64,000 nt of DNA from Opeltia flavorubescens (lineage: Eukaryota > Ascomycota > Lecanoromycetes > Teloschistales > Teloschistaceae): NCBI GenBank assembly GCA_000442125.1, contig KE546965.1:1550001-1614000 (forward strand). The letters run 5' to 3'. Shown piece after piece: positions 14,201 to 27,288 of the stretch (position 1 is the stretch's first letter; each line of letters starts with the position of its first letter). Position numbers and translations under genes: made by a program. The notes under the pieces were generated by a model that worked only from the letters and a program-made list of their open reading frames with translations, was not told where the DNA came from and ran no database searches.

Positions 14201-17200
14201 TAACGGCGCTATATTCAGTAATAAGGAATTTTTTACCTCGTAAATTCTACGAGCCCCGCTATTATAAACTTTATAGATTTAAATAAAGGTTTTAGCGAAT
14301 ATTTATACTTATAAACCCCGTTATTATAAATTTTATAGATTTAAATAAAAGTTTTAGTAAATATTTATATTTGAAAGGGGTCGACCTGTTTTTAATATTA
14401 GTTTATTTTAATAATATTTATATTTTATAAAATTAATAGTATTATATTCGATAATAGAAGTGTTTTATTTTATAAATTTTATAAACCTTTAGTCTCTAAT
14501 TTAATAATTAATCCGGTAAATTAAAGTTTTAGAAATAATAAAAGGTAAGTATTAATTTAAATCTATTTACTATTTTTTTTAAACTTATACTACTTTAAGT
14601 AAAATTTTTTATCTTAGTTAAATATATTTAATCTATTATTAATATTTTATAAATAATTTTGTAGTTTTTTTACCGCGAATTTAATTATTATAGTAGTTTA
14701 ATAAAATATTAATAAAAATATAAATCTAAGTATATCTAATTTTTAAAATCTATCTAATATTTATTAAATTTATAAAGGTAATACTAGTTTTTATATATAA
14801 TATAAAGCTTTATAAGAAAAATCTTAAAATTTTTAATTTTTTTACCTTCTATATTTTTCTTAATAATTCGGCCGATTATAATAAATTATATATAAAAGAA
14901 ACTAAAATAAATAATATAGCTTCTATAATAATAGTTAAAAATAAAAATAAAAAGTTTAAAATATTATTTTTTCTAATTATACTTTTTAAATATAAATTTT
15001 TATAATATTTATAATATAATATTTATAATGCGATATTCTTTTAATTTAGAATATATTAGTTTATTTAGTATTTAAATTAAAGATAACTTTAATTGATTAT
15101 TTTTTTCAAATAGCTTTTATATTTTATTATAAAATAATTTATCTTTAATTTTTTTATTCTGTTAAATTTCTAGATTAATTTTTTAGAACCTTAATTATAC
15201 TAATATATTTATACAATATTAAAGTCTAAACTTTTTATATATTAGAATATAATATTTTAAATTTTAATATTAATAATTAAACGTTTATCTTTAGTTTTAT
15301 AATAAAAATAACCCGATTTAATACTAATTATTAAAGCGGAAGTCTTATACTTCTATTATATAAATAGATTAATAGATATCGCGTACTATATTAATACCTC
15401 TACTAACGATTAACCAGTCTTTTTTATTAGGTAGGAAATATAAATACTTAAAGTTTATAAGGTTTTTAAATAAATTTTTTTAAATAAAATAATTTAAGAA
15501 ATCTAGAAAAAATTATTTTTTATTATAAAATAATTACTATTCTTTTATTTACTAATCGCTTTAACAATAAAAATTCCTATTATTATTTTACCGTTTAAAT
15601 ATTTATAAATAATATTAAAATCGATTTTTATTCTAGTACTAGCTAGTTAAAAAATAATATAAATAATATTTTTTAACTTATCGCTAGATATTTATTAGCC
15701 GCGTTTAGAATTAAAATCTATTTTAAAAACCTAGCCGTAATATTAATATCTTTTTATTAATTTAAAGCCCGAATAAATATTAAATAAATTTATTTTTATT
15801 AAAAAGCTAATTAGTTTAATTATTTAAAAGAATAATAATTTAATTTATTATCTTTTTAATTTTCCTATTAATAGGTTTAAATAGTATTAAGAACTATATA
15901 TTCTATAAATTAATTAATAGTTATTAGGTTTTCTACTATATATTAGAATATAGTATTTATAATATTAACGTTAACCTACTATCGGCGCTCCTAAAATTTT
16001 TCTAGCGTATAAATAGGCCGTTAGAGTATTAAAAAGGTAATAAAATTAAAAAAAATATTATTAAAAAGTTTAAAATGATATATAAAAATTATAGAACGCG
16101 AGAATAACCGGAAAATATTTAAATATAGAGAATTATTTAAAAGAAAATAATAATAATAATAAAAAAAAAAAAAGCTATAAAATATATAACGCGGGCGTCT
16201 ATAATATAATTTAAATAAAAAATTCCGAATTATAAAAACTATAATAACTATTTTTTATATAAAATAATATATATATTAATTATATTAAATAAAAAGAAAT
16301 ATTATTATAGGACTTATTTAGCTGCTAGTAAATATAATAAATCTTTAATATTATATATATATAGTATAAATAGTAGGTTTAGAATATTTAATAGCCGATA
16401 ATTATTTAAAATTATATTTAATTATTATTTTTTACTAATCTAATTTTATTAAATTTTATATATAAAGATTTCCCTTAATTTTTTTTAAAAGATCGTTTTA
16501 AATTTATAAAATAATTATAATTCTGATAAAAATTATTTATTAGTATTTAGTATATTTTTTTATTATTAGGATCGGCTGATTTAATATAGTAAAAGTCGAA
16601 GCCTATAAATATTAGTAAAGATTAATTAGCTAGTTAATTAAATAACTATTATATATTAATTTAAAACCTATAACTATAGGCGTATTTAAAGATATAAAAT
16701 TATATTATGAACTACGCGATACCTATTAATAACGAATATATTAAAATTTTATTTATTTATTAATCTTATAGTTTTATTATTATTAAAAATAAAATTAGAA
16801 ATTTTTATTTATTATTATACTTTATTCGCTTTTAAAATATTATTAAAAATTTATTAAATAAGTACTTTTTAATATTAAAGTTAAAGGAATAAAAATATAT
16901 TATTTTATATTAATATATATAATAATTTTGGTTATTAATATAAATAGTAGTATTTTTAATTATACGTATTATAATTTTTAATGAATTAAAATTTTATTAT
17001 AAAAAATATAGTTAGCCTATAGTAAAATTGTATTTAAAAAACTAAAAAACTAAAAATAATTTATATAATAATTATTAGATTTAAAATATTAGATATATTA
17101 TTATTATTAGTTATTAAATTAGGCTAAAAGAGATTAGTTACTAGTTTAATATTACTAGTCCTAATTAATTAAACGATAGAATTATTTATTTATTTTTAAT

Positions 17201-17299
17201 TTAATAAATAAATATATATAGATATTAAATATTTATTATATCTAATATTACTAGTAATAATAGCTTAAAATAAATTTAAAGATAGCTAGTTATATATAT
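11204..17299. other. Unclassified RIP-degraded repeat DNA; no gene seen
   Basis: Six kilobases between the Gypsy-type and Copia-type elements. No paired terminal repeats or reverse-transcriptase box were found. About 11.31-11.62 kb keeps more CA/TG than its surroundings and could be the edge of an older element. Plus-strand frames at about 12.6-13.3 and 16.7-17.1 kb have some coding feel but many stops. A complex tandem repeat lies at 14.09-14.49 kb. It is most likely one or more older elements that received the later insertions. Confidence 0.55.
14086..14490. repeat. Irregular tandem repeat, units of about 171, 62 and 171 bp
   Basis: A block beginning CGCTATTATAA and continuing through TATAGATTTAAATAAA and GAATATTTATA recurs at about 14086, 14257 and 14319. 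The first and third copies run on through matching sequence up to an AAATTCTACGAG or AAATTTTATAAAC end. The middle copy is cut short after about 62 bp. The neighbouring sequence is single-copy in this window. Function is unknown. Confidence 0.7.
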
Positions 17300-17400
17300 T
17301 GAAATATAATAATTGCTTGTATTACTTAAGAAAGCAAGTGGCCTTCGGCCACTTGCTTTCGTCTAGAGTAGTGTGATTACGTAAGCTGACTAGTAATTTA
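17300..17400 (-). repeat. 3' LTR of Copia-type element A
   Basis: 101 bp, a direct repeat of 23522-23622. This copy is almost free of RIP and keeps a perfect 14-bp-stem hairpin (17330-17360) and the TTACGTAA palindrome (17377-17384). The two LTRs differ at roughly a dozen sites, all transitions, so the divergence reflects RIP rather than age. Confidence 0.88.
17330..17360. repeat. Perfect hairpin inside LTR A (14-bp stem, 3-nt loop)
   Basis: GAAAGCAAGTGGCC is followed by TTC and then by its exact reverse complement GGCCACTTGCTTTC. It lies in the middle of the LTR. Because the LTR is only 101 bp, the hairpin may be in the R region of the transcript or act as a terminator or polyadenylation structure; the role is inference. 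Confidence 0.9.
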
Positions 17401-17830
17401 ATACTTCCACTCAGTACGCAAGAATCACGCAACGAAGCAAGTAAAACAGCTTTTATAGCTTAGTAGTAGTCCAGGCAGTACAGCAGCTGAAAGCGCTCAA
17501 ATATCGCCCAGAAACACAACCAGAATACGGCTGCCTATAGGCGCTAAAGGCGCCGCAGCAGCTTCTATAGCTTCTACAGCTTCGAGCGCTCCTGCCAGCA
17601 CCTGCAAGTTTACCCGGCACATGCAAATTTACCCGGCACATGCAAGTTTACCCGGCTTCTGCCGGCATGCAACAGAGGCTGGCAGAGCTTCTACAGCTCA
17701 GGTGATAAAAATCCGGGCTCCTGTAGGCACCACACACCCCCCCGGAAACCGGTATAAAGAGCCTGAAGCAGGTGCTAATAGGTATTTAGAGGTACCTGGA
17801 ATAAGTATCTAAAACGAGTACCTGAAACGA
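17401..17830. other. Low-RIP island at the 3' end of element A
   Basis: From the 3' LTR to about 17830 the DNA keeps normal CA/TG content (CACACACCCC, GCATGCAAC, CCAGCACCTG), in sharp contrast to both sides. It contains repeated GCTTCTA(T/C)AGCTTC blocks and a 19-bp tandem array (17603-17659). No coding signal was recognised; the short frames here look accidental. By position it is the 3' untranslated region of element A. Confidence 0.7.
17603..17659. repeat. 19-bp tandem repeat, three units
   Basis: Units at 17603-17621, 17622-17640 and 17641-17659 follow TGCAAGTTTACCCGGCACA; the middle unit differs by one base and the last diverges at its end. The array is un-RIPped. Confidence 0.9.
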
Positions 17831-18439
17831 GCGTTAAAGGAATTATATATATTCTAGATCTATATAGAAGTTAAAAATAACTAAGTTAAATAACGTATAA
17901 AACGCACTTAGCGTATAAAATCTAAAAAACGTGCTATTTTTATAAAATACCATATAAATAAAAAATAAATTTTACTATAAAGCTAGATTCGCGATTTTTA
18001 GATAAAAACAGGCCTAGAGGATATATAAAATAAAGCTATATAAGTTTTATAAGTACTATATAACGTGCGTAAATAGATAGGTAAGTATTTATAAGTTTAA
18101 ATATAAGCTATAAGCGATATATAAAAGGTCTAGTAGCCAGTTTAGGCACTAGTAAATATAAAGTTTAGGTACCAGTTCCGAGGGGTGCGCCGGCGAAGCA
18201 GGGTGTACGGCGGCGAAACTAGAGGATAAAATTAGTGGGCAGTAGCAATAGTAAACTCTAGGGGGTTTTAATATTTTCTAGTAGGTAAGTACTAGCGCTA
18301 CTAATATTATAGGCATTCTTTTAAATCTAATATCTACCGGAATAAAAAGAATTTATCCTTTAAAAGAGTTTTAATAAGGCTATCGGTAATTTAATTATTT
18401 ATAGGTATATATTAAAGGTCTATTTAGCCTTCTACTACC

Positions 18440-18485
18440 TATTCGCGTATAAAATATTACTAAATATCGATATATTTAGTACGCG
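18440..18485 (-). other. RNase H block, Copia class (element A)
   Basis: On the minus strand it reads R-T-K-x-I-D-I ... Y-x-I-R-E, the RTKHIDI...FIRE signature near the C-terminus of Copia RNase H. A further downstream segment (18350-18420) resembles the usual P-T-N ... D-x-L-T-K ending of pol. Confidence 0.75.
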
Positions 18486-19260
18486 TATAGAACTAGAGGT
18501 TTTTAGTTAGAGCTATAATACTCTAGTTATTATAGTTAATAATAATTATATAGGGGTTCTTTTTATTTTAAATTTATTCTAAAAGGGTTTTTAGCTAAAT
18601 CGCTTTTTTAGTTATTTATATTTAACCCCTATATTCAGCCTTATAAATAGAAAGAGCTACTATTAATTATCGTTTTAAGAATTAATTTATAGTATTACTA
18701 CTAATATTAAATATATAGCTAAAGGTTAAACGCCGTATATTTTTATTACCGGCCTAATCGGTATTTATATAATCTAAAAAATTAGCTAAATTCCCTTTAT
18801 AAATAAAATAGTAGTTAACGATAATATAGAGGTAATAAAAAACTCTTTTAACGATTTATTAGTATTTTTTAATAAAATTAGAACTATAATAGCTAATAAT
18901 TATTATAATAAAAGCGATATCTAGCCTAGTACCTAGTATTATATATATTAACGATTTAATAGCAGATTAGTACTAATTTCGTAAATCGAAGGACGTAATA
19001 TAGCCTAAAAGTATTAATTCGTAAATCGAAAAGGAAGACGTATTTATTAGCGTAGCCTATAGTTTAATAGACTATATATTAAAGTTTTAGAATACTTTTT
19101 TAATATAGGCCGATTATAAAAGGCGAATAGTTTAATTCTAGCGGTCGCGAGTAATTTTTATATTTAAATAATAGCTATAAGCGCTTAAATCGATTATTTA
19201 AAATTTAATATTTAATTAGCGTTTAATAATCTAGATAGCTTTATAATTTAGGCCGATAAT

Positions 19261-19278
19261 AAGTAAATTATCTATATA
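19261..19278 (-). other. Reverse-transcriptase YVDD-type box, Copia class (element A)
   Basis: On the minus strand it reads Y-[VI]-D-x-L-L followed by I-I-G, the decayed form of the Copia YVDDLLIIG active site. Confidence 0.8.
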
Positions 19279-20752
19279 GGTAATAATTATAGTATAAGAT
19301 TTAGAGGAATAGTTATAGAAAACGCTAGTATCTATTATTAATAACACGAAGTCTAGAGTATTAAAAAAAGCCGCTAGTATATTATATTATACTTTTAATA
19401 ACTATTTAAAGCTATAAAGGGCCTTATTAAATTTATAAATTCTATTATTAAAATTTTCCTATTTATCTAATTATTTAACTAAAATTAGATTCAGTTTATT
19501 AATATCGCTGTAAAAAAAAGCTGTTTTAATATTTATCTATTTAATTAACTAATTAAATATAGTTATAATAATAAAAAAAGCTTTATATATTATAAATTTA
19601 ATTATTAAAGCGAAAGTTTTATTATAATTAATACTTTCGCGTTATTCGAAGTTATAAACTATTTAACAAGCTTTATAACGAAGTATTTTACTACTAAAAC
19701 CTTTTTTTAATTTAAATACCTATTTATTATAAAGAGGTTTACAGCTTCTAATAGAAATAATAATCTATATTCGATTTTATATAAGTAAATTATATTCCTC
19801 TTTTATTGTAAAAATCTAGCGATCGCGGTTTAAGCTATAGTATATAGCTTTTTAATAAGAAGTAGGTTCGTAAATTTTAGGGCTAGATATACTAATTAGG
19901 AATACTTAAAGCGCTATTACGTCTATTAAAGGAGCTTTATAGTTATAATATCTTTAAAGGGTCGCTTCGGGATTAGCTATATTGGGGGTATAAATTAGGC
20001 CGGCCTATAAAATTATATATTTTATTATTAGTATAATATAGAGAGTAAATTTAAATATAGCGGCTAAGTTTTATAAATTAGGCTAAAGAATTTACGGGTA
20101 TTACTTCGAGGTAGATAAAATTTATAATAGGATTTATAAACTTTACGCTTTTATAATAGGTGGATTTTATTATTAAATACCGAAATTTAATTTTATACTC
20201 TTATCGATATCCTAGTATACGGGTGTTATAACTTATATATATCTACTACCCCTTTATAATAGGAAGCGGTGTATATTATAAATAAGTTATTTTTAATCTA
20301 AAGTAATCTAGTTAATTATATAGCGAGCTTAGTAAAGTATATCTAATTTAAGTAATATTTAAATATCGTTTAACTATACTATTCTAGTATAGTATATAAT
20401 AAATATAGTTACCTTTAAAATCGAATAGTCGATAGATTTTTATATAAGGCTGGAATTTCTTCTAGCCTGTATTTAACTTTCGGATTTATACCTAGTCGAA
20501 TTAGTTAACTTTTTATAGGTAACCTAGTTTTAGCGGTATATTAATATTTATCTCCTAGAGGGTTTTATTTAATCTAAATATTAGTAAGCGGTTTTAAAGA
20601 TAATTAGCTATTTTTATAAATTCTAGCTAATACTAAATATATAGAATATCGTAAGTAGTTATTATAGTAGAGGCTTTATAGTAAATTATTTCGCTTAAAT
20701 ATTCTATAGCGCTATTTATCTAGAGGTTTTTAAAGACGATTATTTTTTAAAT

Positions 20753-20812
20753 AATCCTATTTTTATTATAGTAGTCGTTAAACTCGTCGTTTTTATATTC
20801 TCTATTTCTATC
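20753..20812 (-). other. Integrase core block, Copia class (element A)
   Basis: On the minus strand the block reads with a D-R-x-x-E-Y-K-x-D-E-F pattern followed by an x-Y-x-x-K-N segment. This is the region around the second catalytic Asp of Copia integrases (D-x-G-x-E-Y...F..YC...GI). It sits upstream of reverse transcriptase, as expected. Confidence 0.65.
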
Positions 20813-22519
20813 GATTTTTAATCTATAGATTTTATAGTTACCGTATTTAACTATATTTTAGTATAATTTAAAGGTATTTAAAATTATTAGATCTAATTTA
20901 TTTAATAGAATATAAACTGCGGAGCGTTTAGTATAAGTATATAGAAAAGTTATAAAATAGGTAGAACCACTATTAGTTTAAGAAAAAGACTCTATTATAT
21001 TACTAGTAATAACATCGTTTTTATACCTAGATGGTTTATTATAATTTTTATATAGTTCTACTTATATATTCGCGATAATATAGGCTCCGTAGATATCCTT
21101 TAAAGGCGATATTAAAAGGTTTATACCTATAGATATCGATACTAGCTTAATAATATTTTACCTATCTAGATAACTAAGCCGCTTATATTATATATTAATA
21201 GTCTGTTTATTAAAAACTAATAATATAATTAATCCAAGTTCGTTCTTTTAATATAGAATATAAAGGTTAATAGATTTTTAACGGTAGGTAAAAATATTAA
21301 AGAATCCGATAATAATTCTATTAGGAGCTAGTTTTAAAGAATATTACTATTATTTAAACTAGCTTTATAATATTAGGTTTACCAGCGATCTAGGTATATA
21401 AAGAATATTAATAAAAATTAGTATTTAGTAAGAGCTATTAACTTTATATTCTAATTTAATATTACCGGTTTCTAAAACTATAATATAGTCTATAAAGCCT
21501 CTAATTTAGAGGTCTAATAGTTAGTATAATATAAATAAAGTTTTACTATAAGTAATATATTTTAAATAAATACTATTTATAAACTATACTTACGAAGATA
21601 TAAATTCGGAAGGATTAATATAAGCCGTATATACTTTAATATTCCCGCTATTATTACCGTTTCTATTAGAACGGCTACGCCTACGGCGGTTAAATAAGCC
21701 TCTAGAATTTCTATTTTTAAGGTACCGCTTTTTAAAATATAGATATTTTTTACGATATTTATCTTCGGTATAATAGTTACGATTATAATAGGAATAGTAT
21801 TTAATAGTTTATATAACGGATTATTTACCGGCTGGNATAGTTATAAACGCTAATAATATTATATCCGTAATTAATTCTTTAATATTATCTTCTATATAGA
21901 GGTTTAAAAAATATATAATAGCGTAATCTAAATTATAGTAGGTAGTCCTATTTTTCTTAAAAAAATCGTGGCTTTAGTTATAAATATCGCGATAGCTAGT
22001 AAATTTAATACCTAGACCTTTATAAAATAGATAAATAAAAAGATTTTAGTTTAAGATAAATTTAGTAGATAAAATATTTAAATTATTAATAATATTAATA
22101 AATTTATCGGTATAATTAAAGGGCCTAAAATATATTATTAAAATTAAGCTAAGTAATCGATTAAATATAGACTTAAAAATTTCGGAGCTTTTAGTTTTAA
22201 ATTTAATAACTAAAATAATCCAAATATTAAAGGCCTTAGTATAATATTTAATTTTAGTCTATAATATAGGCTTATAGCGGCTCTTTAATATAGTATAGAT
22301 TTTAGTATTAGCTTTTAGCTATTTAACGCTTTTACGCTTATTATTAGGTTAGGTTCGCTAGATATTATTATCGATATATAGCTATAGATTAATTATAATT
22401 AGGAAGTTAATTATTTAACGTTTTTATTTTAAATAATTAACGGCGCTTTTTAGTATAACTACTTTATCTAATTAACTTAATAATACTAATAGTTTAGTAT
22501 CGTTTAATATAGCGTCGGC

Positions 22520-23521
22520 GTCGTTTTTTTATAGGTTTAACTGGCTTATTATCGGATAGCGATATATTACTAATACCCGAGCTACTAGTTAGTTTAAAAG
22601 CAGGGCTATTAACCTATTTATTTACTAGGTCTTCTAGGAGCTTATTAAATTTTTTTTTAAGGTCGGGCTCCGTTTATTCTATAGAATCGATCTTAATAGC
22701 TTCTACTTCTAAAGATAAAGGGCTAATAGTAGTAGAGCTAGAACTAGATACTTTAACTAGTAATTCTAACGCCTTTAAGGAATAACGGCTTTTAGCTCTA
22801 TATCCGAAAAGATCTAGTTTACTAGGTAGTTCTAGTAACGATTCTGATATATTGCAGCCTAGAATAGGGCTTTTATCTCTTTTAGGTATAAGATAATAAT
22901 AATAGTTTTAATCTTTTAAATCGTTGCTTTTAATATAGTTAGGTATCCTATTAAAACCTTGTGTAGTATATAGGAAGTTATATAAAGCTTTAAGATAAAG
23001 TTTTTGGAGTTATTTTTTAATATAATTAATTTTAGAATTTATAGCCTTTATAAGCTTTATTTAATATAGCCGGATTAATTTTGGCTGGCTAAGCTCTATA
23101 TACTAGTTAGGCTTTAATACTAGATAGACTTTAATAGAGCTACTATAGTAGAGTAATTATCTGGTTAGATTTTAGGGGTATAAAATTAGGCTAACTAATA
23201 TAGCTTTAGCGGCTGAAAATTTTAAATTCGCTATATTTAACGAGCACTCGCTATTACTGTAGCCCTTTTTTTTAGGTAAAATAGCCTACTATATTAGCGG
23301 TATTATATATAAATCCTTTACTATTATCGCGTACTTATAAAGTGCGCTATAGGGGTAGGTTAGTTTTATATATATCGTAGTATCGGGCAGGTTTTTAATA
23401 GTTTTCTAGCTAGTTATTACTATTCTAGAAGCACTATATATTAGGTTATAGGCGTAGTAGTAAGTGGTTCTTATCTAGAATATATTAAACGATAGCCTTA
23501 CTAGCCGGGCTTATAACCTGT
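22520..23521 (-). other. Less-mutated 5' region of Copia-type element A
   Basis: This kilobase just inside the 5' LTR keeps more CA/TG and G+C than the pol region (for example around 22.85-23.05 and 23.2-23.5 kb). By family layout it holds the leader and gag start on the minus strand. No capsid motif was recognised. It fits a pattern in which both ends of the element escaped the strongest RIP. Confidence 0.5.
23507..23519 (-). promoter_or_regulatory. Primer-binding site matching the initiator-Met tRNA anticodon arm
   Basis: The plus strand reads GGGCTTATAACCT, matching (apart from a transition) the GGGCTCATAACC anticodon stem-loop of eukaryotic initiator tRNA-Met. The primer site therefore lies on the minus strand, two bases inside the 5' LTR. 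Copia elements are known to prime from an internal half-tRNA of this type. The same layout is seen in element B. Confidence 0.75.
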
Positions 23522-23622
23522 TAAAATATAATAATTGCTTGTATTATTTAAGGAAGCAAGTGGCCTTCGGCTATTTACTTTCGTCTAGAGTAGTATAATT
23601 ACGTAAACTAACTAGTAATTCA
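23522..23622 (-). repeat. 5' LTR of Copia-type element A
   Basis: 101 bp, a direct repeat of 17300-17400 with the same AATAATTGCTTGTATTA and TTCGTCTAGAGTAGT blocks. It is more RIP-affected than its partner and its hairpin is degraded. The primer-site match lies two bases to its left. Confidence 0.88.
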
Positions 23623-24557
23623 ATAATATAATTAAAATCTAATTATAATATAAAGTATAATATATTATTAAAATAAAAGTTCTAAAGTTAATAATATAAA
23701 GTATAATAAAATTAGTAAAGTAAAGAATTTAATAATATATTTAATTGTTTAAAAAAGATTAATACCTATAATAAATAAATAAAACGATATTACTAGTAGT
23801 AAAATAAAAGAATAATTATTAGAAATTTATAGTTTAATTAATATAAGTATAGCTTTTAAATAGATACTATAATATATTTAATAGCGGAGGTTATAAAAAA
23901 ACGTTTATAAAGATTTAATAATTAAATCTATAAATATATAAATAATAAAAATAAATAATAAGTTGTTATACTAACGATCTACTTTTCTAGCGAACTTAAA
24001 TTCGGTAGTTAATAGTAGAAAATATAATATATAAAGAGAAAAGAGAAATAGCACTTATAAATATAATTTATATAAATAAATAGTAGTTTTAAAGCTTTTA
24101 ATAAAAAAATTAATAGATAAATATTTTAAAACCATTTCCGGTTAAAGATTTGTAATTAATAAAAGGTTAGTATTTAATTATTTTAATATAAATTTTACCT
24201 TTATAAATTTATTTAAATAGGTTATATAATAGTTATTATTATTAAATACTATAATATTAATAATATTATCGGTCTTTAATTTAACTATTTTATTTTTTAT
24301 AGATTATATATTAGATAAAAATATTCCGGTTAGTTTAGTTATATCTTTAATTATAATAAAATACTACTACTAATATCCTATTAAGCTATTAAGCTCGATT
24401 ATAATCTTTTAGTACTATAATATAGTTTAAATTTACTATTATATACTATTTAAACTAATATCTATAATTATAAGATTAATTATTAGTAAAAGTAGCTTTA
24501 AAATATATAAATACTATAGTATAATATTATTTTTTAAAGATTTATACGTGGTCTAAT

Positions 24558-24664
24558 CTATTTTATATATTATAGCGGCTGCTTAATTTATAATAAATCT
24601 AGTTATTTAACCTATTTTATATATAGTAGCGGCTATTTAATCGATAATAATACTAGTTATTTAA
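24558..24664. repeat. 54-bp tandem duplication
   Basis: CTATTTTATATAT...AGCGGCTG/A...CTAGTTATTTAA occurs at 24558 and again at 24612. The 54-bp period equals 18 codons, so it may derive from a repetitive protein segment. Confidence 0.65.
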
Positions 24665-24882
24665 CTATTAAATTTAAAAATACTTATAGTATAAATATTA
24701 ATTATTAATAAAAACGGATTTAATATATAAATTACATTATTAAAGAAAAAGTATACTTTAGCTATTATCGCCTCTATTATTAGCGCTCTACCTATTTATA
24801 GGCTATACTCGGTCTAGTCGATAAAGCTATAGTAATTAGTAAATAAATTTTATTAATAGAAGAAAAGATTATAATTAATACG

Positions 24883-24909
24883 ATTTATTTATTTATTTAT
24901 TTATTTATT
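24883..24909. repeat. ATTT microsatellite (six full units plus a partial)
   Basis: Uninterrupted ATTT units run from 24883 to 24906 with a trailing ATT. Confidence 0.9.
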
Positions 24910-27288
24910 AGATTATTTTACCTTTATATATTTGTAAGATTATTATATAGTATTATTTTTTCTTCGTCTTTATTTAATTTATTATCTTTATTATTATCTT
25001 TAATTATATTATCTATTTTCTACTAGCTTACTAATATAGCCTATCTATAACTAAAAAGTTTAAAAATATAGATATTATTTTTATAGAATTATTCTAAATA
25101 GCTTATTTAAATAAAAGCGAATTCTATTTTAAAGCGATTTATTAAACTATTTAATATATTTATTTATTTATAGTACTCTTGTTATTAATATAAAGTATAG
25201 TTATATATATAAACGAGACTATTTTTTATTTAATTTAAAGCGGTTAATATTTAATTAGCTTTTATAAAACCGAAATATTCGGTAGCAGCTATAATAATAA
25301 TAAAGAAGCTTATTTTTATATCTAAAATTTATTTATAGTATTTATATTAATAAGTTTTAAATAATTATCGCTTTAAATTTACCGCTATAAAAAACTAAGT
25401 TATTTTAAATAAAAGGAGAGAACTCTAATTTATTCTACTTTATAGTTATATTTTATAAAATATTTTATTCGGTATATTATAGTAGTAAACTCGTTTAAAT
25501 TCTATTTAAAATAGATTAGATCTATTTTTTAATTTTTAGTATTAGTATAATTTATAAAAATAAAAAATTTATTAATAACTTTTCTGGTAAATTTATAAAT
25601 TATAATTATTATAATAATAACGTTTAAATATATTAAAAAGTCTATATTAAAATATAGATTATCGCTGTAAAATATAGTAAATAATTTCGCGATATTTAAT
25701 ATAATACGGCGCTATATATTTAAAAGTTTATATTTTTATTTTAAAAATATATTATAATTAAAAAAATTCTATTATATAAATTCTATAAAATTATTACTAT
25801 TATTATACTTAAAGTTAATTTAATAAATATTATTATTTAAATATTTAGTTATATTCTTTTTATTAGGCCTGTTAAATTTTATAAAAGTTATTAGATATTT
25901 TTTATAATTTATACTACCCGCTTTTATTAGAATTATATAATCGGTAGAAAAACAGAAAACTATTATTTATAATCCGGTAAAAATTATATAAATTACTATA
26001 TCTATTTTATATTCGAGTATCTTCTTTTTAAATTGATAAAGGAATTTATTAAATAATTGCATATTTTAATAATCGAGCGGAGTATTTAAATTATTCTAGT
26101 AATAGAATAAAATAGTAAACTAGATATATATATATATTAATATATATTAAACTATTACTTCTTGCTTTTAATTATATAAAGGATTTTAGAATACGTTTAT
26201 TTTTACTTATATATTAGTTTCTTTAATAAATTAGATTAAGGTATTATTTTATTAAAATTATTATAGCCTAAAAATTCTTTTAAATTATTATTACTATTAA
26301 TATAATTATTTTTATTCTAACTTTTAGACTTAATTTAAGTATTTAAAAGGCAACTACTTTTTAATAAAATAAAAGTTATATTTAATTTCTTAAATAAACC
26401 TTCTATAAGGATTTTTACGGTTAGATTTATAAAAAGGGTCGCTAAATATTTATTAGATTCTAGAATAGGTTTATTAAAAGAATTTTAAAATTTTGAGGAA
26501 TAGCCTTTAAATAGCTTTTAATTTAATAAGCCGGCCTTTTTAAAAATATATATATAAAAGCTATTATTAAGGTTTTAAAAATATTTATCCTTAATATTAA
26601 ATATTTTAATTATTTTTTATTATTTTACTAATAGATATATTATTAAATCGATATTCGCGATAAAATTATATAATTTATTCTAATACTATTTTTATAAGAT
26701 TAATTTTATTAATAATATATTTCCGAATATTATTTCAAACCGCGCGGCGTTTTATAATTAGTATATTTAAATATCCAACTTTTTTATTTTAGAAATATTT
26801 AAAACCGAATTTTATTAATTTCTATAATTTAGCTTTAAGCTATTTTTAAAAATAATTTACTATATTATTTAAAGGGCTATTAATTAAAACTTTATAGTTT
26901 TAACTAATAAATAATAAATAAACTATTTAATTAATATATACCTTTATATATTTATATACGCTTTTAATAATTTCAATATTATTAAAATATTTAATAATAA
27001 AAAATTACTTTATATTTAAATTTATATACTATTATTTTAAAAGATATATAATCTCGGCTATCTTTAAAACGCGAAAAATAATTATTTTATATTATAATTA
27101 TAGGTTTTAATTAAAATAAAGCTTTATAAATCGATTAAAAAATATAAATTATCTCTCGCTTATATATACTAGATCCTACTTTTTTAAAATTATTAAATAG
27201 TAGTTTTTATTAATATTATAGGATTAAATATTTATATATATAATATTAGATGGACTAAAAATATAATAATTAATAATCGCCTTTTTAT

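Larger units (their letters stand above)
17300..23622 (-). mobile_element. Ty1/Copia-type LTR retroelement A (fossil, full length)
   Basis: Two direct 101-bp LTRs starting TG/TA and ending CA/TA bound a 6.3-kb unit. On the minus strand the order is primer site (23507-23519), integrase block with a D-x-x-x-E-Y pattern (20753-20812), YVDD-type reverse-transcriptase box (19261-19278) and RNase H block with T-K-x-I-D-I (18440-18485). Integrase ahead of reverse transcriptase is diagnostic of Copia. The pol end and downstream sequence resemble the Copia-type element B (a shared block near 17960-18030 and 29140-29200). It is broken many times by RIP, but both ends (17.3-17.83 and 22.5-23.5 kb) are much less mutated than the middle. 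No convincing 5-bp target duplication was found. Confidence 0.85.

Noticed and set aside
17453-17812. Two overlapping short frames (62 and 63 codons) on opposite strands
   Set aside because: They fall in the un-RIPped repeat-rich 3' region of element A, cover the 19-bp tandem array, and show no domain or ribosome/start context. They are probably open only because this patch has normal composition.
17295-23627. Target duplication around Copia-type element A
   Set aside because: Flanks TATAT and ATAAT are both AT-only and do not match cleanly, so no duplication is claimed.
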